Source of the DNA: Panorpa germanica
Taxonomy: Eukaryota; Arthropoda; Insecta; Mecoptera; Panorpidae
Direction of reading: 5' to 3'
DNA: 64,000 nt
NCBI GenBank assembly: GCA_963678705.1
Contig: OY783206.1
Span: 13,279,807-13,343,806 of the forward strand
Under the pieces are notes generated by a model, which saw nothing but the letters and a program-made list of their open reading frames with translations, was not told where the DNA came from and made no database searches. Position 1 is the stretch's first letter; every line of letters starts with the position of its first letter. The position numbers and the translations under genes are program-made. Below are positions 35,360 to 46,524 of this stretch, one piece after another.

Positions 35360-35867
35360 TAAATATTACTAGGATCAACTTTAAGGATTTTTTAAAGTTT
35401 TTGTTTATAGACTAAGAATAACATTTACTAATAAATCCCGAAGTTTTAGAATTTTTGGTCGTTTATAATCCAAAATAATTAATAACAATTTATCAATTTT
35501 CAGCCTCACCTTCCATTTGAAGCCTGTAACACTTTCTGTACACCCAACTATTTTCTATTATATACAAAAAATCTCTAGATATTAGTTTTAAAAAATTTAC
35601 AACAGTAAAGAAAAATGTTTTTTAAACAAATTAACCTTTAAGTAGTAACGTGGGTGTCTCACAGATACCGTGTAGACATATTTGAACCTTATTTCGTCAT
35701 TTTAAGTAATTTACACGGCGAAAAAGTGCTAAATTAATGTTAATTTTGTATAAATTTTATTTTGTTTTCTATTCTTTTTGATCCTAGATAGTGTTAAAAC
35801 TTATTAATAAGTAACAATTAATTAATTCACTATTACTCATCGTCTGTGAGATGTCAAATCATCATTA
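35360..35867. other. Unassigned AT-rich spacer
   Basis: Between the family C element and the next family A MITE. No gene recognised. Confidence 0.4.
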
Positions 35868-36483
35868 ATGGGCTTATGTCCTATATCTTAATTTCTATAA
35901 AAGGGTACTATATATTAATAAAGTGGGTTACTAGAACCTCAAATATTTTTTAATAACTCCTTATATGTTAAGAGATATTAACAATTAAAAAAGTTGTCTC
36001 TTTAATTATTAAAGGGATTCAACGTTGTACACATTCCAAATGCATGTGACATCACAACCACTGCCAACCTTACAGCTCATAAATCTCTGCTATATGTATT
36101 TATATATCAAAATATCAAATATTATTCACATATAACATATTATATAACAATAAAATTTCAATATTATGTCTACCTTAACAGGGTTAAATAAAATAAAAAC
36201 TTATTATTCTTTGACTTGACTTGATTATTCGACTACCAACAACTACAAAACATTACCACAGCACTGACCTAATCAACAAATAACTGACGTATAAAATGCA
36301 TTTCACGTCATACAAATGGCCGACCATCTCTAGCGCTAAAACTACAATTCAAACTTTTAATTGCTATATCTCCGTCAACATTTAGATATGTAAAAAAATA
36401 GACACGCCAATACACATTTATTAACATCAATTTCAATCAACAATTGAAAAATCGACCACTAAAAAATGAAGACACAAGCCCAT
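35868..36483 (+). mobile_element. Family A MITE copy 6
   Basis: 616 bp with ends ATGGGCTTATGTCC and GACACAAGCCCAT. It carries a few small deletions relative to copies 5 and 8. The flanking bases are TTA on the left and TAC on the right. Confidence 0.88.
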
Positions 36484-37299
36484 TACCTATCTTAACCACG
36501 TCAGTACTCCAAGGTAAAAAAAGAAAAATAGACTTCACCGTTTTGTATTCGAGATATAATAAATGAAAATATGATTTCATTTTTAATTTCAACAGATATA
36601 TGTGTAGCAGTTTTGAGTCTCTGGCAGCAGTAAATGTTCTGGCTATATTATATCACACTGGAACGTCTTTAAATAAAATATTACTTAATGTAAAGAATGT
36701 AATGTAACATCTAGGTTTTGTGTTTAGGGGATAGTGTGCGAAAGACAGTAATATAGTCCCAGGTTTAATTATAAGTCGATAAATAAATAATTGAAATAAC
36801 AAAAATATAATTTAAAGTTAAGAAAAAAAAACAATTTTAAAACAACTATAGCCCGCGTCGTACTGGTTCCCCACCGCTGTTTAACACCTGTAGAACATAT
36901 CAAACTCAGTTTTATGAAATGAATAGTATAGTAGTAGTTTCAGACATCAGAAAAATGTGGTTTAAGAAAATATAAAAAAAACCATCGGGTTCCGAAACTC
37001 AACCACGATTCATTGTTCAGTTATTATAGTTTGACCTTCAACAGTGATAATAGGATTCCAGTCTGACCTTGTCGAGCGTTCAAAGGTCACAACGTGAACC
37101 ATGATTTAATCGGTATAATAACCCATACTGATGTAATTATTATACTGTCAACTAAATTTATTTCAATACCCACATTGAGTTGATTTATTTTTATCCATTG
37201 TTTTATTCATTAAATTTAATTGTTTAATAATATTGTGGTTGTGGGTTTTATTGTATAAATACATCATTTGTTTTCATTTTGTATTCAAATATTTAAATA
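36484..37299. other. Unassigned AT-rich DNA
   Basis: No gene recognised. Confidence 0.4.
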
Positions 37300-37635
37300 G
37301 CTATATCTCTGTTTACTTTCGGATATTTAAAAAATAAAACCGTTTTATATATCCTATATCATAATGTTCCAACTGAAAGTTTATATGTTTATATGTTTAC
37401 GCGATTCGTATGGTGGCTCGAAAACGGCTTTGCGCATTTTCTTGAAAATTGTCTATTTCGAAGAGAAAAAAATTCTAATACTTTTGGCGTCCTCGGATTA
37501 TTCCCTTAATTTCCTGGAAATCCGTAATTTTGGAAAAACAAAAAAAAAAATTTGTCGATTAATTTGTCTAGTTAACATATATTTCAATCAAAAATTTAAA
37601 AAAACCGCGCTTGAAAATTGAGTTCACAAACCCAC
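37300..37635 (+). repeat. Family A right-end remnant carrying a family E fragment
   Basis: 37300-37350 (TAGCTATATCTCTGTTTACT) and the terminal TTCACAAACCCA near 37622 match the right part of family A. Between them, 37355-37615 matches family E (ATAATGTTCCAACTG, CTTTTGGCGTCC, TTTCCTGGAAATCCGTAATT). I read this as family E inserted in an old family A copy. Exact joins are blurred by divergence. Confidence 0.5.
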
Positions 37636-38733
37636 TGAACTTCGTTGTTATTTATTTTAGTTTCTCCCAATAAAAAATGCCTACTTACGCCTGTTAAACA
37701 ATCAAACTTTTTGGAAACACAAAATTAACTCAACGAGTATAGAAATCACAATAACTGGGTATATTTTAATGGCCAAATTTTCACAAACTGAACTCCCGTC
37801 CCGCATAACTCTTAAGTACTGGTAATATCATGCTCTTTTATCTGTCAATCATGCTTCCACCGGCACCTCCACGACCTACAACGTGATTTCCACGTGTGTG
37901 GCACAAATCTCTCATTAAGTAATTAATTCGAGTTAATGTTATATACATTGATTAACTTAACCTCAAATTTCTTATTTATTTGATGTCAAAAATGAAAAAG
38001 TTGATGATAGAAAGATAGATATACTGTGTATAAAAAATACAGAAGTGTTTGATTTTTTTGAGTCCTTGCATAAAGTAACTTTAATATCTTTGATTTTGAA
38101 TTCCACAGGTAAATCGAAGTACAAGGTATAAGAAGATAATTAATCACTCATTAAGCAGACATCGGTAATTAGTTTTGATTAATATGTAGATTAAACGCGC
38201 CGTACTATTGTAAAAAATGTCAATTTTAATATCAATATTTTAGGTTATGTTTTTTATATGATTCGAAGTGTTACAAGAAGTGTGAGCGAGATATACATAT
38301 TATTGTCTGTTACCGATTAGAGAGGTTCCAAAAATATTTATTTCAGTTGCATTTGTCTGTTTGTAGCGGTAACATATTACTACAAATTAACACCTTGTCT
38401 CATCAATTCCCCATTTAAGTTTCACCTTGAATTGTCATTGATCTCCGAATGATATTTTGAAGATACAATTATGATGCACTAATTAACTAGCCGAGTTTTG
38501 AATTAAATGAGTTGAACTTTTATCACACAGTGCGCTATCTGAGAGCCAATAATCTGAAGATAAATGCCAAAGGTCGTTTAGTATCATCAACATAAGTATG
38601 TAACTGTATATATGTATTGGTCAATTATATTTCGTACACATGATTAAAAATGTTTTTATTGAAATATAAAAATCAATAAAATGGTTCAATATATGATTGG
38701 TTGATAATGATATTTATTAAATAGTGCTTACGC
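37636..38733. other. Unassigned AT-rich DNA
   Basis: No gene or clear repeat recognised. Confidence 0.4.
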
Positions 38734-38892
38734 TATGTCCACACATGCGTGTTCAATTATTCGTGCTCTTTGCCGATTGCTACGCTTTGATATGTATTCT
38801 TAACCGCTACCTCTACCGAATGTTTACCCTGTACCCCACGAACTATGTGTGAACTATTGAACATTCGCATTCGAACACGCGTATGTGGACTA
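38734..38892. repeat. Short foldback element
   Basis: About 159 bp with inverted ends TATGTCCACACATGCGTGTT and the complement of TAGTCCACATACGCGTGTTC. The interior is GC-richer than its flanks. No target duplication was seen. Confidence 0.6.
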
Positions 38893-39177
38893 CACGCGCA
38901 CTGGTTACTCATTGATTAGATTGTAATTAAATACCGCACCTCTTTGGTTAGTGATAAGCTAAAAACCGGATACGAAAATTGTGGTTTATACTTCGATATA
39001 ATCATTCAAATAATATCTCATGTGAAGTTAGGCGACCACAAGTAGGCATGGTTCGCATCAAACGCACTGGATTTGTCGTATAATACGTGGAAGACAAGGT
39101 CAGAGGGAGGAAAGGCGTATGCAGCGAACATTACGTTTTTTAGTGGTATCTGTATGGTTAATTGTATAAATTTGTTA

Positions 39178-40334
39178 GGTAGGTCACCAAATAACGCCTA
39201 ACTGACGCTAACTAGATACACATAAAAGCTAAAAATCGCTAAACGCGGTGGATAGGAGAAGACAATGCGTGTAGTCATTGGTCACATTTGCTGCTGTTTC
39301 CGGCTACGCGTTAGTTTAATCAGGTGCAATATAAGAAGTGGAAATGACGCGCTTTTAGTATTAGGAAATAAGTTAAAGGGTAAGCTATTTGCAAAGTTGT
39401 GCGCAAACTCTTTATTTAATAGCTTCAACATAAATAAACTTGTTTATATTTCACAATTTATTAAAAAAAATCCATTGTTTTTAGGGTAAATTATTTAGCA
39501 TAAATGTGCGAACATATAGTGGAGTTGTGCCCAATAACGCACATAGTATACGTGCAGTGGGCAGTTTAATAGTGAAAACAAAATGGCTTGGCGAAAGTAG
39601 CTAAAATTATTTTTGAAAAGGCATCCGGTAAGAACCCAAAAATGATCATGAACTGTATGTGGGTATGGCTGTGTACCATGTCTAAGTATCATGAACTGTG
39701 TGTGGGTATGGCTAAGGAAGATATATATTTCAATTGTCCTAGATGCTGCAATTGATTATATTTTGTTTATTGTTTCGATTTGATTTAGAAAATGCTTTCA
39801 TTTAATGTTATTTCTTTGATTATTTTAGTCCGAGCGTTATTTGGATCAATGGTGCCTAATAACACCAATTGACATAGCTTCTTTTTTTTATCATAAATTG
39901 ATAAATTAAGCCATTTTGTTAATCTAAACTCGATTCTTTAATAGAAACATACATATATGCTTTATTAAAAATATTATAGTTTTTATTCCACTGGTAATCT
40001 TTGTTAACTTACGGCTACGGCGATTAATAGACAATGTTGCTCATGCATGTCGTAAGAGGCGACTAAAATGGGTACCCAGTGCCTGGGGGTATAGCCGGGC
40101 ACCCTGCCCCTGGGGATTATATCAGGGGACTGGTCCTCCAGGTTAGGGGTTGGGCGTGGTGCTAACAACTCCACCCCGTGAAAAAAACCTTGTTACGAAA
40201 TCTCAAGTAATTAAATCATTCGGCAAAATTCTTGAGAAGGCCAGGGCTGTCGAGCCACTGAAGAAGAAGAAGAATCTTTGTTGAACTATTAAATGAATAA
40301 CTTTTAGGTGGGCGTTATTTGGTTAACCTAGCTT
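39178..40334. repeat. Candidate 1.16-kb TIR element carrying a retroposon
   Basis: Outer inverted ends are GTCACCAAATAACGCCTAAC near 39183 and the complement of TTAACCAAATAACGCCCACC near 40310. Related CAATAACGC/GCGTTATTTGG words also occur inside at 39528 and 39835. It holds a 43-bp tandem duplication (ATCATGAACTG..TGTGGGTATGG at 39645 and 39688) and the retroposon at 40006-40272. The borders are approximate. Confidence 0.4.
40006..40272 (+). mobile_element. Short retroposed element with (AAG)n tail
   Basis: 267 bp flanked by the 10-bp direct repeat AATCTTTGTT (39996-40005 and 40273-40282) and ending in an AAGAAGAAG tail. That combination indicates target-primed retroposition. The body is GC-rich compared with its surroundings and contains CATGTCGTAAGAGGCGACTA and GTAGCC/CCGGGC-type words. 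I do not see a tRNA-like head, so it may be a truncated LINE end or an unusual SINE. Confidence 0.68.
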
Positions 40335-40865
40335 TAATGTAGGAATTTTCAACGATGGTTCGAAGAGAAAAGTAAGCCCCTCCGATCTCGGTTACTGTAT
40401 CAGTAGACCCGTGAGGGTTAGTGCTTGTTTATCCCCAACTGTTGTGGTAGTCGGACGATTTTATTTATACCGAACCGGGCATATCTTAATGATTCCATAA
40501 CTTCACTGTTTATAAAGATAATAGAACTTGTTACAAATGGTTCTAGTTTTGCTTATCTATTATCTTGTTGTCATAAAAAATGGCAGGTCAAAGTTAAAAG
40601 GTCATCAAACTAGTATTTGTTTAGTTAACTAAGATTTATACTTATAAACTTTTATAAAGATTTAGTTTAAAGTCCAGTAGGTGGCTTTATTCGATTAGTA
40701 AATTAGGTACCAACGCTATCCTACTTAATATAATAAATTTTAAATTTTTACTGTTGCTAAAAACAAACATTTCAAGTAATAGGATTGTTTTAAAATGTAA
40801 CCATAATAATAATAAAATAATTCATTAAACAGCACTGCTAATTTCTTAAACGCCATCTTACATCA
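40335..40865. other. Unassigned AT-rich DNA
   Basis: No gene recognised. Confidence 0.4.
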
Positions 40866-41558
40866 ATGGGCTTGTGTCCTATATCTTAATTTCTGTAAAA
40901 CTGTCATTTTTATTGATAAAGTTGGTTACTAGAACCTCAAATGTACAATTATTTTTTAATACCTCCTTATATTTCAGGAGATATTAACAATTAAAAAAGT
41001 CATTTTGTCTCTTTAATTATTAATGGGATTCAACGTTGTACAACATTCCAAATGCATGTGACCTCACAACCGCTAGTTGCTATCTCTTTTATACAACGGA
41101 ACGTAAAAGAGATATATTCTTGACAGAACTCTGACAAGTTTACAGGGTATCAACCTTACAGCTCATAAATCTCTGCTATATGTATATATGTATCAAATAT
41201 TATTTGCAGCTATTTCAAAGAACAATAAAATTCCAATATTATGTCTGCCGTAATAGGGTTTTAAATAAAATAAAAACTGATTATTCTTTGACTTGACTTG
41301 AATATTTCGATTACCAACAGCTACAAAACATTACCGCAGCACTGATCTACTCAACAAATAACTGATGTTAAAATGCATTTCATGTCATACAAATATGGCC
41401 GGCCATTTCTAAAGCTAAAACTACAATTCAAATTTTTAATTGCTATATCTCCGCCAACATTTAGATATTTAATAAAATAAACACGCCAATACACATTTAT
41501 TAACATCAATTTCAATCAACAATTGAAAAATCGACCACTAACAAATGAGGACTAAATG
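40866..41558 (+). mobile_element. Family A MITE copy 7, long subfamily
   Basis: The left end ATGGGCTTGTGTCC is perfect; the right end is damaged (GAGGACTAAATGG). It keeps an extra segment at about 41073-41150 with the inverted pair TATCTCTTTTATACAAC / GTAAAAGAGATATA, which copies 4, 5, 6 and 8 lack. Confidence 0.85.
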
Positions 41559-42544
41559 GTTTGTTTCTAAGCTTTGTCGTTTTATTACTTGAAAAACGTT
41601 CCTCAACATTTATATTTTGCCTCAAGAAGTAAGTCTGACAGTTTTAAAAGCGGTGTTGTTGTCAAAAAACAAAACAAAATTATGTTTGGTTTTATTTTAA
41701 AACAGTTCTGTTTTTCGAAAATAGACTATTCACGCTGAACAGACTGGTTTTGCTTTTAGTGTTTTTCTGTGTGTCTCATAAAAATTATAAACATGATAAA
41801 CAACAACTGACAAGCGCAAATGTTCACAAAAAACAAAACTGTGTGTTCAAACCGTGTGTTCAACAAACGTGTTTTCCTTTGATCTTACCGACTCCAGATG
41901 GGAATGTGTTTTGTTTACTAAAACAGTTTTTAAAGACAAAAATGTTTTAAGAATTGTATGTTTGGTGCAAACATTGGTGTTTTTGTTCAGAAAAATAAGT
42001 TTTTGTTCGTGTTTTATTGAACTGTTTCTCTGGTGTGAAACCGGCATGAGAATCGTTCCACAGGACCTTAACTTGTTGATTTGAATCCGAGAGCATACCA
42101 GACCATTTTGCGTGGTAAATTATATTATACTTTTGCGTGATTCCGTATTATCATTAAACAATGAATGAGTTTTTATTTACATTTAAAACCAACGTGAAAT
42201 TTGCAATGAAACGCTAAGCAGATTGATCTGGAATATGAGGAAAACGGTGTCACTATTCTGTTACAATAATAGATACTATTCTTTATTTATAACACAAAAT
42301 TGTTTTCTCAGCCAAAAATGTCACACTGCCAACTAACATCGTAGTTATTCTAAAATATGCGTTCGGTACAAAGGTTGGAATAATAATAATTGGATAAATT
42401 CATCAAATATTTTAAACGACGCACGGAGAAGAATTATCTGTTGGAAGTTTTTATAAAAGTCTTAGATCTTTGACAATCAAAAACAACCCACCTAACATAA
42501 TTATACATGCTCTCATTTTTGTATACTACATTGCTGTCTAATAA
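41559..42544. other. Unassigned DNA with AAAC/GTTT-rich section
   Basis: 41640-42030 is unusually rich in AAACA and TGTTT words on both strands. This produces several overlapping short frames in both directions that I regard as compositional. No gene is recognised. Confidence 0.4.
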
Positions 42545-42797
42545 CCCAGTAAACATTTTGGAGTCACTTCACCATCATATAGAAGATGCATATGATTTTT
42601 ATGTCATGAAAGAGTTTATTTACAGTTCAGTATCTCACAGTCGTTCATATGAAATGCCCATTTTATCGGCTACAAATGACGCAAGCACTTTTCTTGTCGG
42701 AATACAAATGAAGATAAAGTTGATGTGAACTATAATTGAAGTGCAGTAGTGATAGAAACGTCACAAAACAGGACACTTCACCAAATTGTGTACTGGG
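42545..42797 (+). repeat. Family B repeat copy 3, complete
   Basis: 253 bp with inverted ends CCCAGTAAACATTTTGGAG and the complement of CCCAGTACACAATTTGGTG. This is the best-preserved copy. The frame SLHHHIEDAYDFYVMKEFIY remains open as in the 9.2-kb copy. Class unknown; no clear target duplication. Confidence 0.72.
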
Positions 42798-45489
42798 AAG
42801 ATTGTGATCATGTGAACACACAATCAATTTAATTTAGGTAATAGAAGCCGAATACAGGAAGCATAAATGACAACTCACACTGTGCCGTTATAAAGTGTTA
42901 TTCGCACTCATTGTTTTAATTTTGTTTTCTATATTGTATTGTATTGTATTTTTAAATAATATAGCATATGGGAATATGCGTAGTCATTCCTTGTACCCTT
43001 TATAATTTAGAATTTATTTTACCTTTTCTTTATTTTTTTAGAACATTACAAGGTCCAATGTTTCAAAATTAAAAAAAAAAAGCGATATTATATTATAATC
43101 TCCAAAATGTGACAATCTGTCAAAATGCAGTACGATTTATTTTTAAAAGAAGTTCAATGTCAAATTGTCAAAAATAAAGAAGTAAAAACAATTTCTATTA
43201 CTAATTGTTATTAAAAACAGAAACAGCATTGTTCATGTGGAGGACTCAGATAGGGAGAAGAAAGAAGGAAAAAGAAGAAATGGTAGAGTAGAAACGGGAG
43301 GGAGAGTAGCAGGAACAGAGAACTAACTGCGTTTAAGGTATTTTTCATTTTTGAAGGGGAGAAAATGAGTAGATAGAATAAAGAACACAAATGAAATGTA
43401 ATTAAGCACAATAATATGTAATTTAATGATTTAAGGCGGAAGAATGTAGTGCCTAATGGCAAAAACATTAAATAAATAATAATATTAATAACAGCAATGT
43501 TATTTATTCTACATTCAATTTTGTCCAACTGTCGAACTGTCAAAATTTATATTACTAACAACGAATGCGCACCAACTAAATTAACTAAACTCAAATTAAA
43601 ACACTAATGTGAGAAGGAATACCTGTTCTGAAAACCTGAGATCTATATTAAAATATTAAATAAAAACGTAAATTAAATATCGAAACAGTGAGTGGGAATG
43701 AAGCCTAATGAATTTTAAAACCATGAATTTTTCTGACAACATTTCTAGAGTAAAATAAAACAATAAAAAGGCCTTCTAGAAAATATATAAAATTTGCAAT
43801 GTGTTGGAAATCATGATTCTCTCACATTCGAACCACCAATATAGAAGGCCGAATCTGCGTATGACAATGTCTACTTACTAAGTAATTAATAGTTATAAAT
43901 AATCATCTAGGATTACTTTACAAGAATCAGTTCTCCTTGACCTAAAATCGATGACCGCATGACAAGAGTAGCCAACGCCAACCTGAACGCCTATTCGTCA
44001 GCGCTCTGTAAAAAAACATAAACACCAGGAGTCACGAGACCTCGATGCTCTCGATGCCGGCACACTGCAGCGTGGTAGAGCGCTGGTGTAAAGTAGAGTG
44101 AGTTGAAGGTCGCGTAGGACACTAATAAGAACCGGTTTAGAATCTATTTAGACGTTTTAGAAGTTTATTATTCAAGTAAATGTAAATCTCGTGATGTGAC
44201 TCAAACTTTGGACTTTGGAGTTTGGATTTTGTTTATTTACAAGTTATAATTTTGTAGTTTGAGTCTCAAATAGGACATGTAGTAGCGACACACTTGAAAG
44301 TTTCTGGTTTTAATTTGTCATCTTAAGTGTCTCTCACACTGGAACCGACTATTTGCGACCTCCAAGATCTTCAGTAAAGTGTAGCACACTTGATAATGAG
44401 AGACAATTTCTACTTTAAGTGGTTATATAGAGTTAATATTTTCGAAAAAAAAATGTTTTATGGTTGAAGTTACGAGAGTTCGACGGTGACTCATATTTAA
44501 AACAAGTTGTGGGGTATAAACTGCTGATATAACTAAAAAGCACTGACTCATTTATTTTTCTATAATGTATATAGAAACGAATAAGACCAAATTCATTATG
44601 GTATTATAGATTTATACCGCTCTTATAACCTCTTTTAAGTATAAGTCACCGCCGATCTATCGTGATTTTGACTATATTTCATTTGCGTAATGTACATATA
44701 TATTACACACATGGAAAATTTCAAGTAAATCCGGCGATTATTTTCGAAGCTATGTAAGTTGAAAAAAAATTTCTTTTACTCTATGTAAAGTTCTTTTGAA
44801 ACTTCTTCAGATTTTCTTAAAACTGTTTTTTTTAAAGTCGGTGACCAAGATTTCTCAGAAACGGCTGAACCGATCAGTCTCAAATTTTAACACAAGTTCC
44901 TTAAGTATATTTTTTAGTAAATAATCGAAGGTTTTTTCTTACCTATTTTATTTTTATGAACAATTTAAGGCCAAAATTTTAGTCAAAAATCGTTTTTTTT
45001 TGAGAAGCCGCCATTTTGCGAAAAATTTTTTTGCTTATTCTTTCGATTTATTACTATATTATACATTACTTTAATGAAATCTGTTTGGTTTTTTCATTTT
45101 AGATGATTCAGTCCAGAGATATCGCGGTCACCGCAAGATGCCTGTTTTGAGAGGAGTTCCGAGAGATCAGCTATAGCAGCTTTAAAATTATTATTTTTAC
45201 AAATATAAAAATGTTAAAATACAGTTAAAAGTTACCATAATATGTGTACTAATTTTTCCATTAATACATTTAAAAGTCTTCTCAGGAAAAATTCTTAAAA
45301 AATCGCTTTTTTTGGGCCTAATAACTATTTATAACCCCTTAATGTTAATCAATATATGAATATCAATACAGCCTATATCTATATGCATTTTACTACCTAC
45401 AATACTCGTACAGTGGTGTATTGATAAATATTAAAGTAAAAGTGTATTAATAAGTGTAGTCATGATAAGTAAAACAATTCGAATACACC
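42798..45489. other. Unassigned region
   Basis: AT-rich with no assignable gene. A purine-rich tract lies at 43230-43330, a CpG-richer patch at 43960-44125, and repeat-like text at 44640-45340 (for example CAGAAACGGCTGAACCGATC). Confidence 0.4.
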
Positions 45490-45770
45490 CTACTGAAAAT
45501 GTCGACGTCGCAAGTAATCTGTTGCAGCGTTAAACCGGCGCCGAACGATGCTACGAACACCTTCCAATGTTAGACGCATCGTGTGGTCGATGCTGGAACT
45601 ATGTGTGTTCAATATTATGTGTCTAACGTTCGTGTTGGAAGAAGTTCGGGCTGTTGTCGATCTTTTGACCCGCGTCAAAAATAATTTTTCTGTTCCCACC
45701 GCACACTTGATCGACGTGGCATGCACTGCTGCACGAATCGTTCAACAAAGGAAGGTTTTATACTTGAAAG
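45490..45770. other. CpG-rich patch with overlapping frames on both strands
   Basis: About 280 bp with far more C+G and CpG than its surroundings and 78-79-residue open frames on both strands. I recognise no domain in either. It could be a fragment of an old transposon or of a host exon. Confidence 0.4.
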
Positions 45771-45800
45771 TTTCTTTATTTACTTGAAAGTTTTTGTTAA

Positions 45801-46520
45801 GGAGTTACATGGGTTTCGTCGGGTAAAAAAAGGCCTATTTTCAATATTTTTTTTTCTATGTAAAGAATTATTTATTTAATTCAAACTTTTTTCTGTCTTA
45901 TTGATACATATTTAAAGAATAATTTCTGAAATTTTCAAAAAAAAAAAATTAAAACTCCTCTATTGTGACGTCATTTCCGGTGACGCCTCGAAAAAAAGGT
46001 GCGTCCGCGTTGTCAGCATAACTCCTGACAGGATTATCTAAAGTGAAAAAACAAAAATAAGTGTTTTAGGTAAGACCATAAACTCGTGCTTAACAGAAGG
46101 AAATAAAAAAAAAGTACAAATTGGAATTTTTGCAGACATTTTTCCAAAAAAATGAAAATTTCGGTAAATTTGCTTGACATTTTGTTTTTTTTAAAATAGT
46201 TGCAATTGAAAAAAAAAAAAATCCTTCTGTTAAGCACGAGTAAATTGTATCTCAAACACCTGTGTAAAATTTCATCAAGATCGGTTGAGTAGTTTTCGAG
46301 AAAATTTGACAACCGACTTTGAAAACACGGTTCCCAGAAAAACGCGTTTAAACTTTTGAGTAACAATAAAACTGACTTGGAGCGCACACCTTCCAAAGGC
46401 TGTATCTCCGAAACTATTATTCGGATCGACTTGAAAATTTAGTATAATATTCTTGAGATGTTGTAGAAATTAATAAGCCAAAAAAAAAAAATTTTGAACA
46501 CACGAAACCCATGTAACCCC
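45801..46520. mobile_element. TTAA-flanked TIR element (piggyBac-like target)
   Basis: 720 bp between TTAA at 45797-45800 and TTAA at 46521-46524. The inverted ends are GGAGTTACATGGGTTTCGT and the complement of GGGGTTACATGGGTTTCGT. The interior has CATCAAGATCGGTTGAGTAG and GGCTGTATCTCCGAAAC, also found in diverged form at 55.8-56.0 kb. The 120-residue minus frame has no recognisable transposase features. Confidence 0.78.
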
Positions 46521-46524
46521 TTAA

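Noticed and set aside
41750-42084. Overlapping frames on both strands rich in Cys, Phe, Val or Thr, Asn, Lys
   Set aside because: Explained by the AAACA/TGTTT-rich composition; no domain, no homologous repeat copy in the window.
43211-43543. 110-codon minus-strand Leu/Phe/Ser-rich frame resembling membrane segments
   Set aside because: It lies opposite a purine-rich tract, which automatically yields Phe/Leu/Ser codons; no start or splice evidence.
44640-45340. Possible TTAA or TIR element around the CGGCTGAACCGATC text
   Set aside because: I could not find matching inverted ends; the candidate TTATAACC ends are direct rather than inverted.
46034-46396. 120-codon minus-strand frame inside the TTAA element
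   Set aside because: Phe/Leu/Lys-rich translation of homopolymer runs with no transposase motif.
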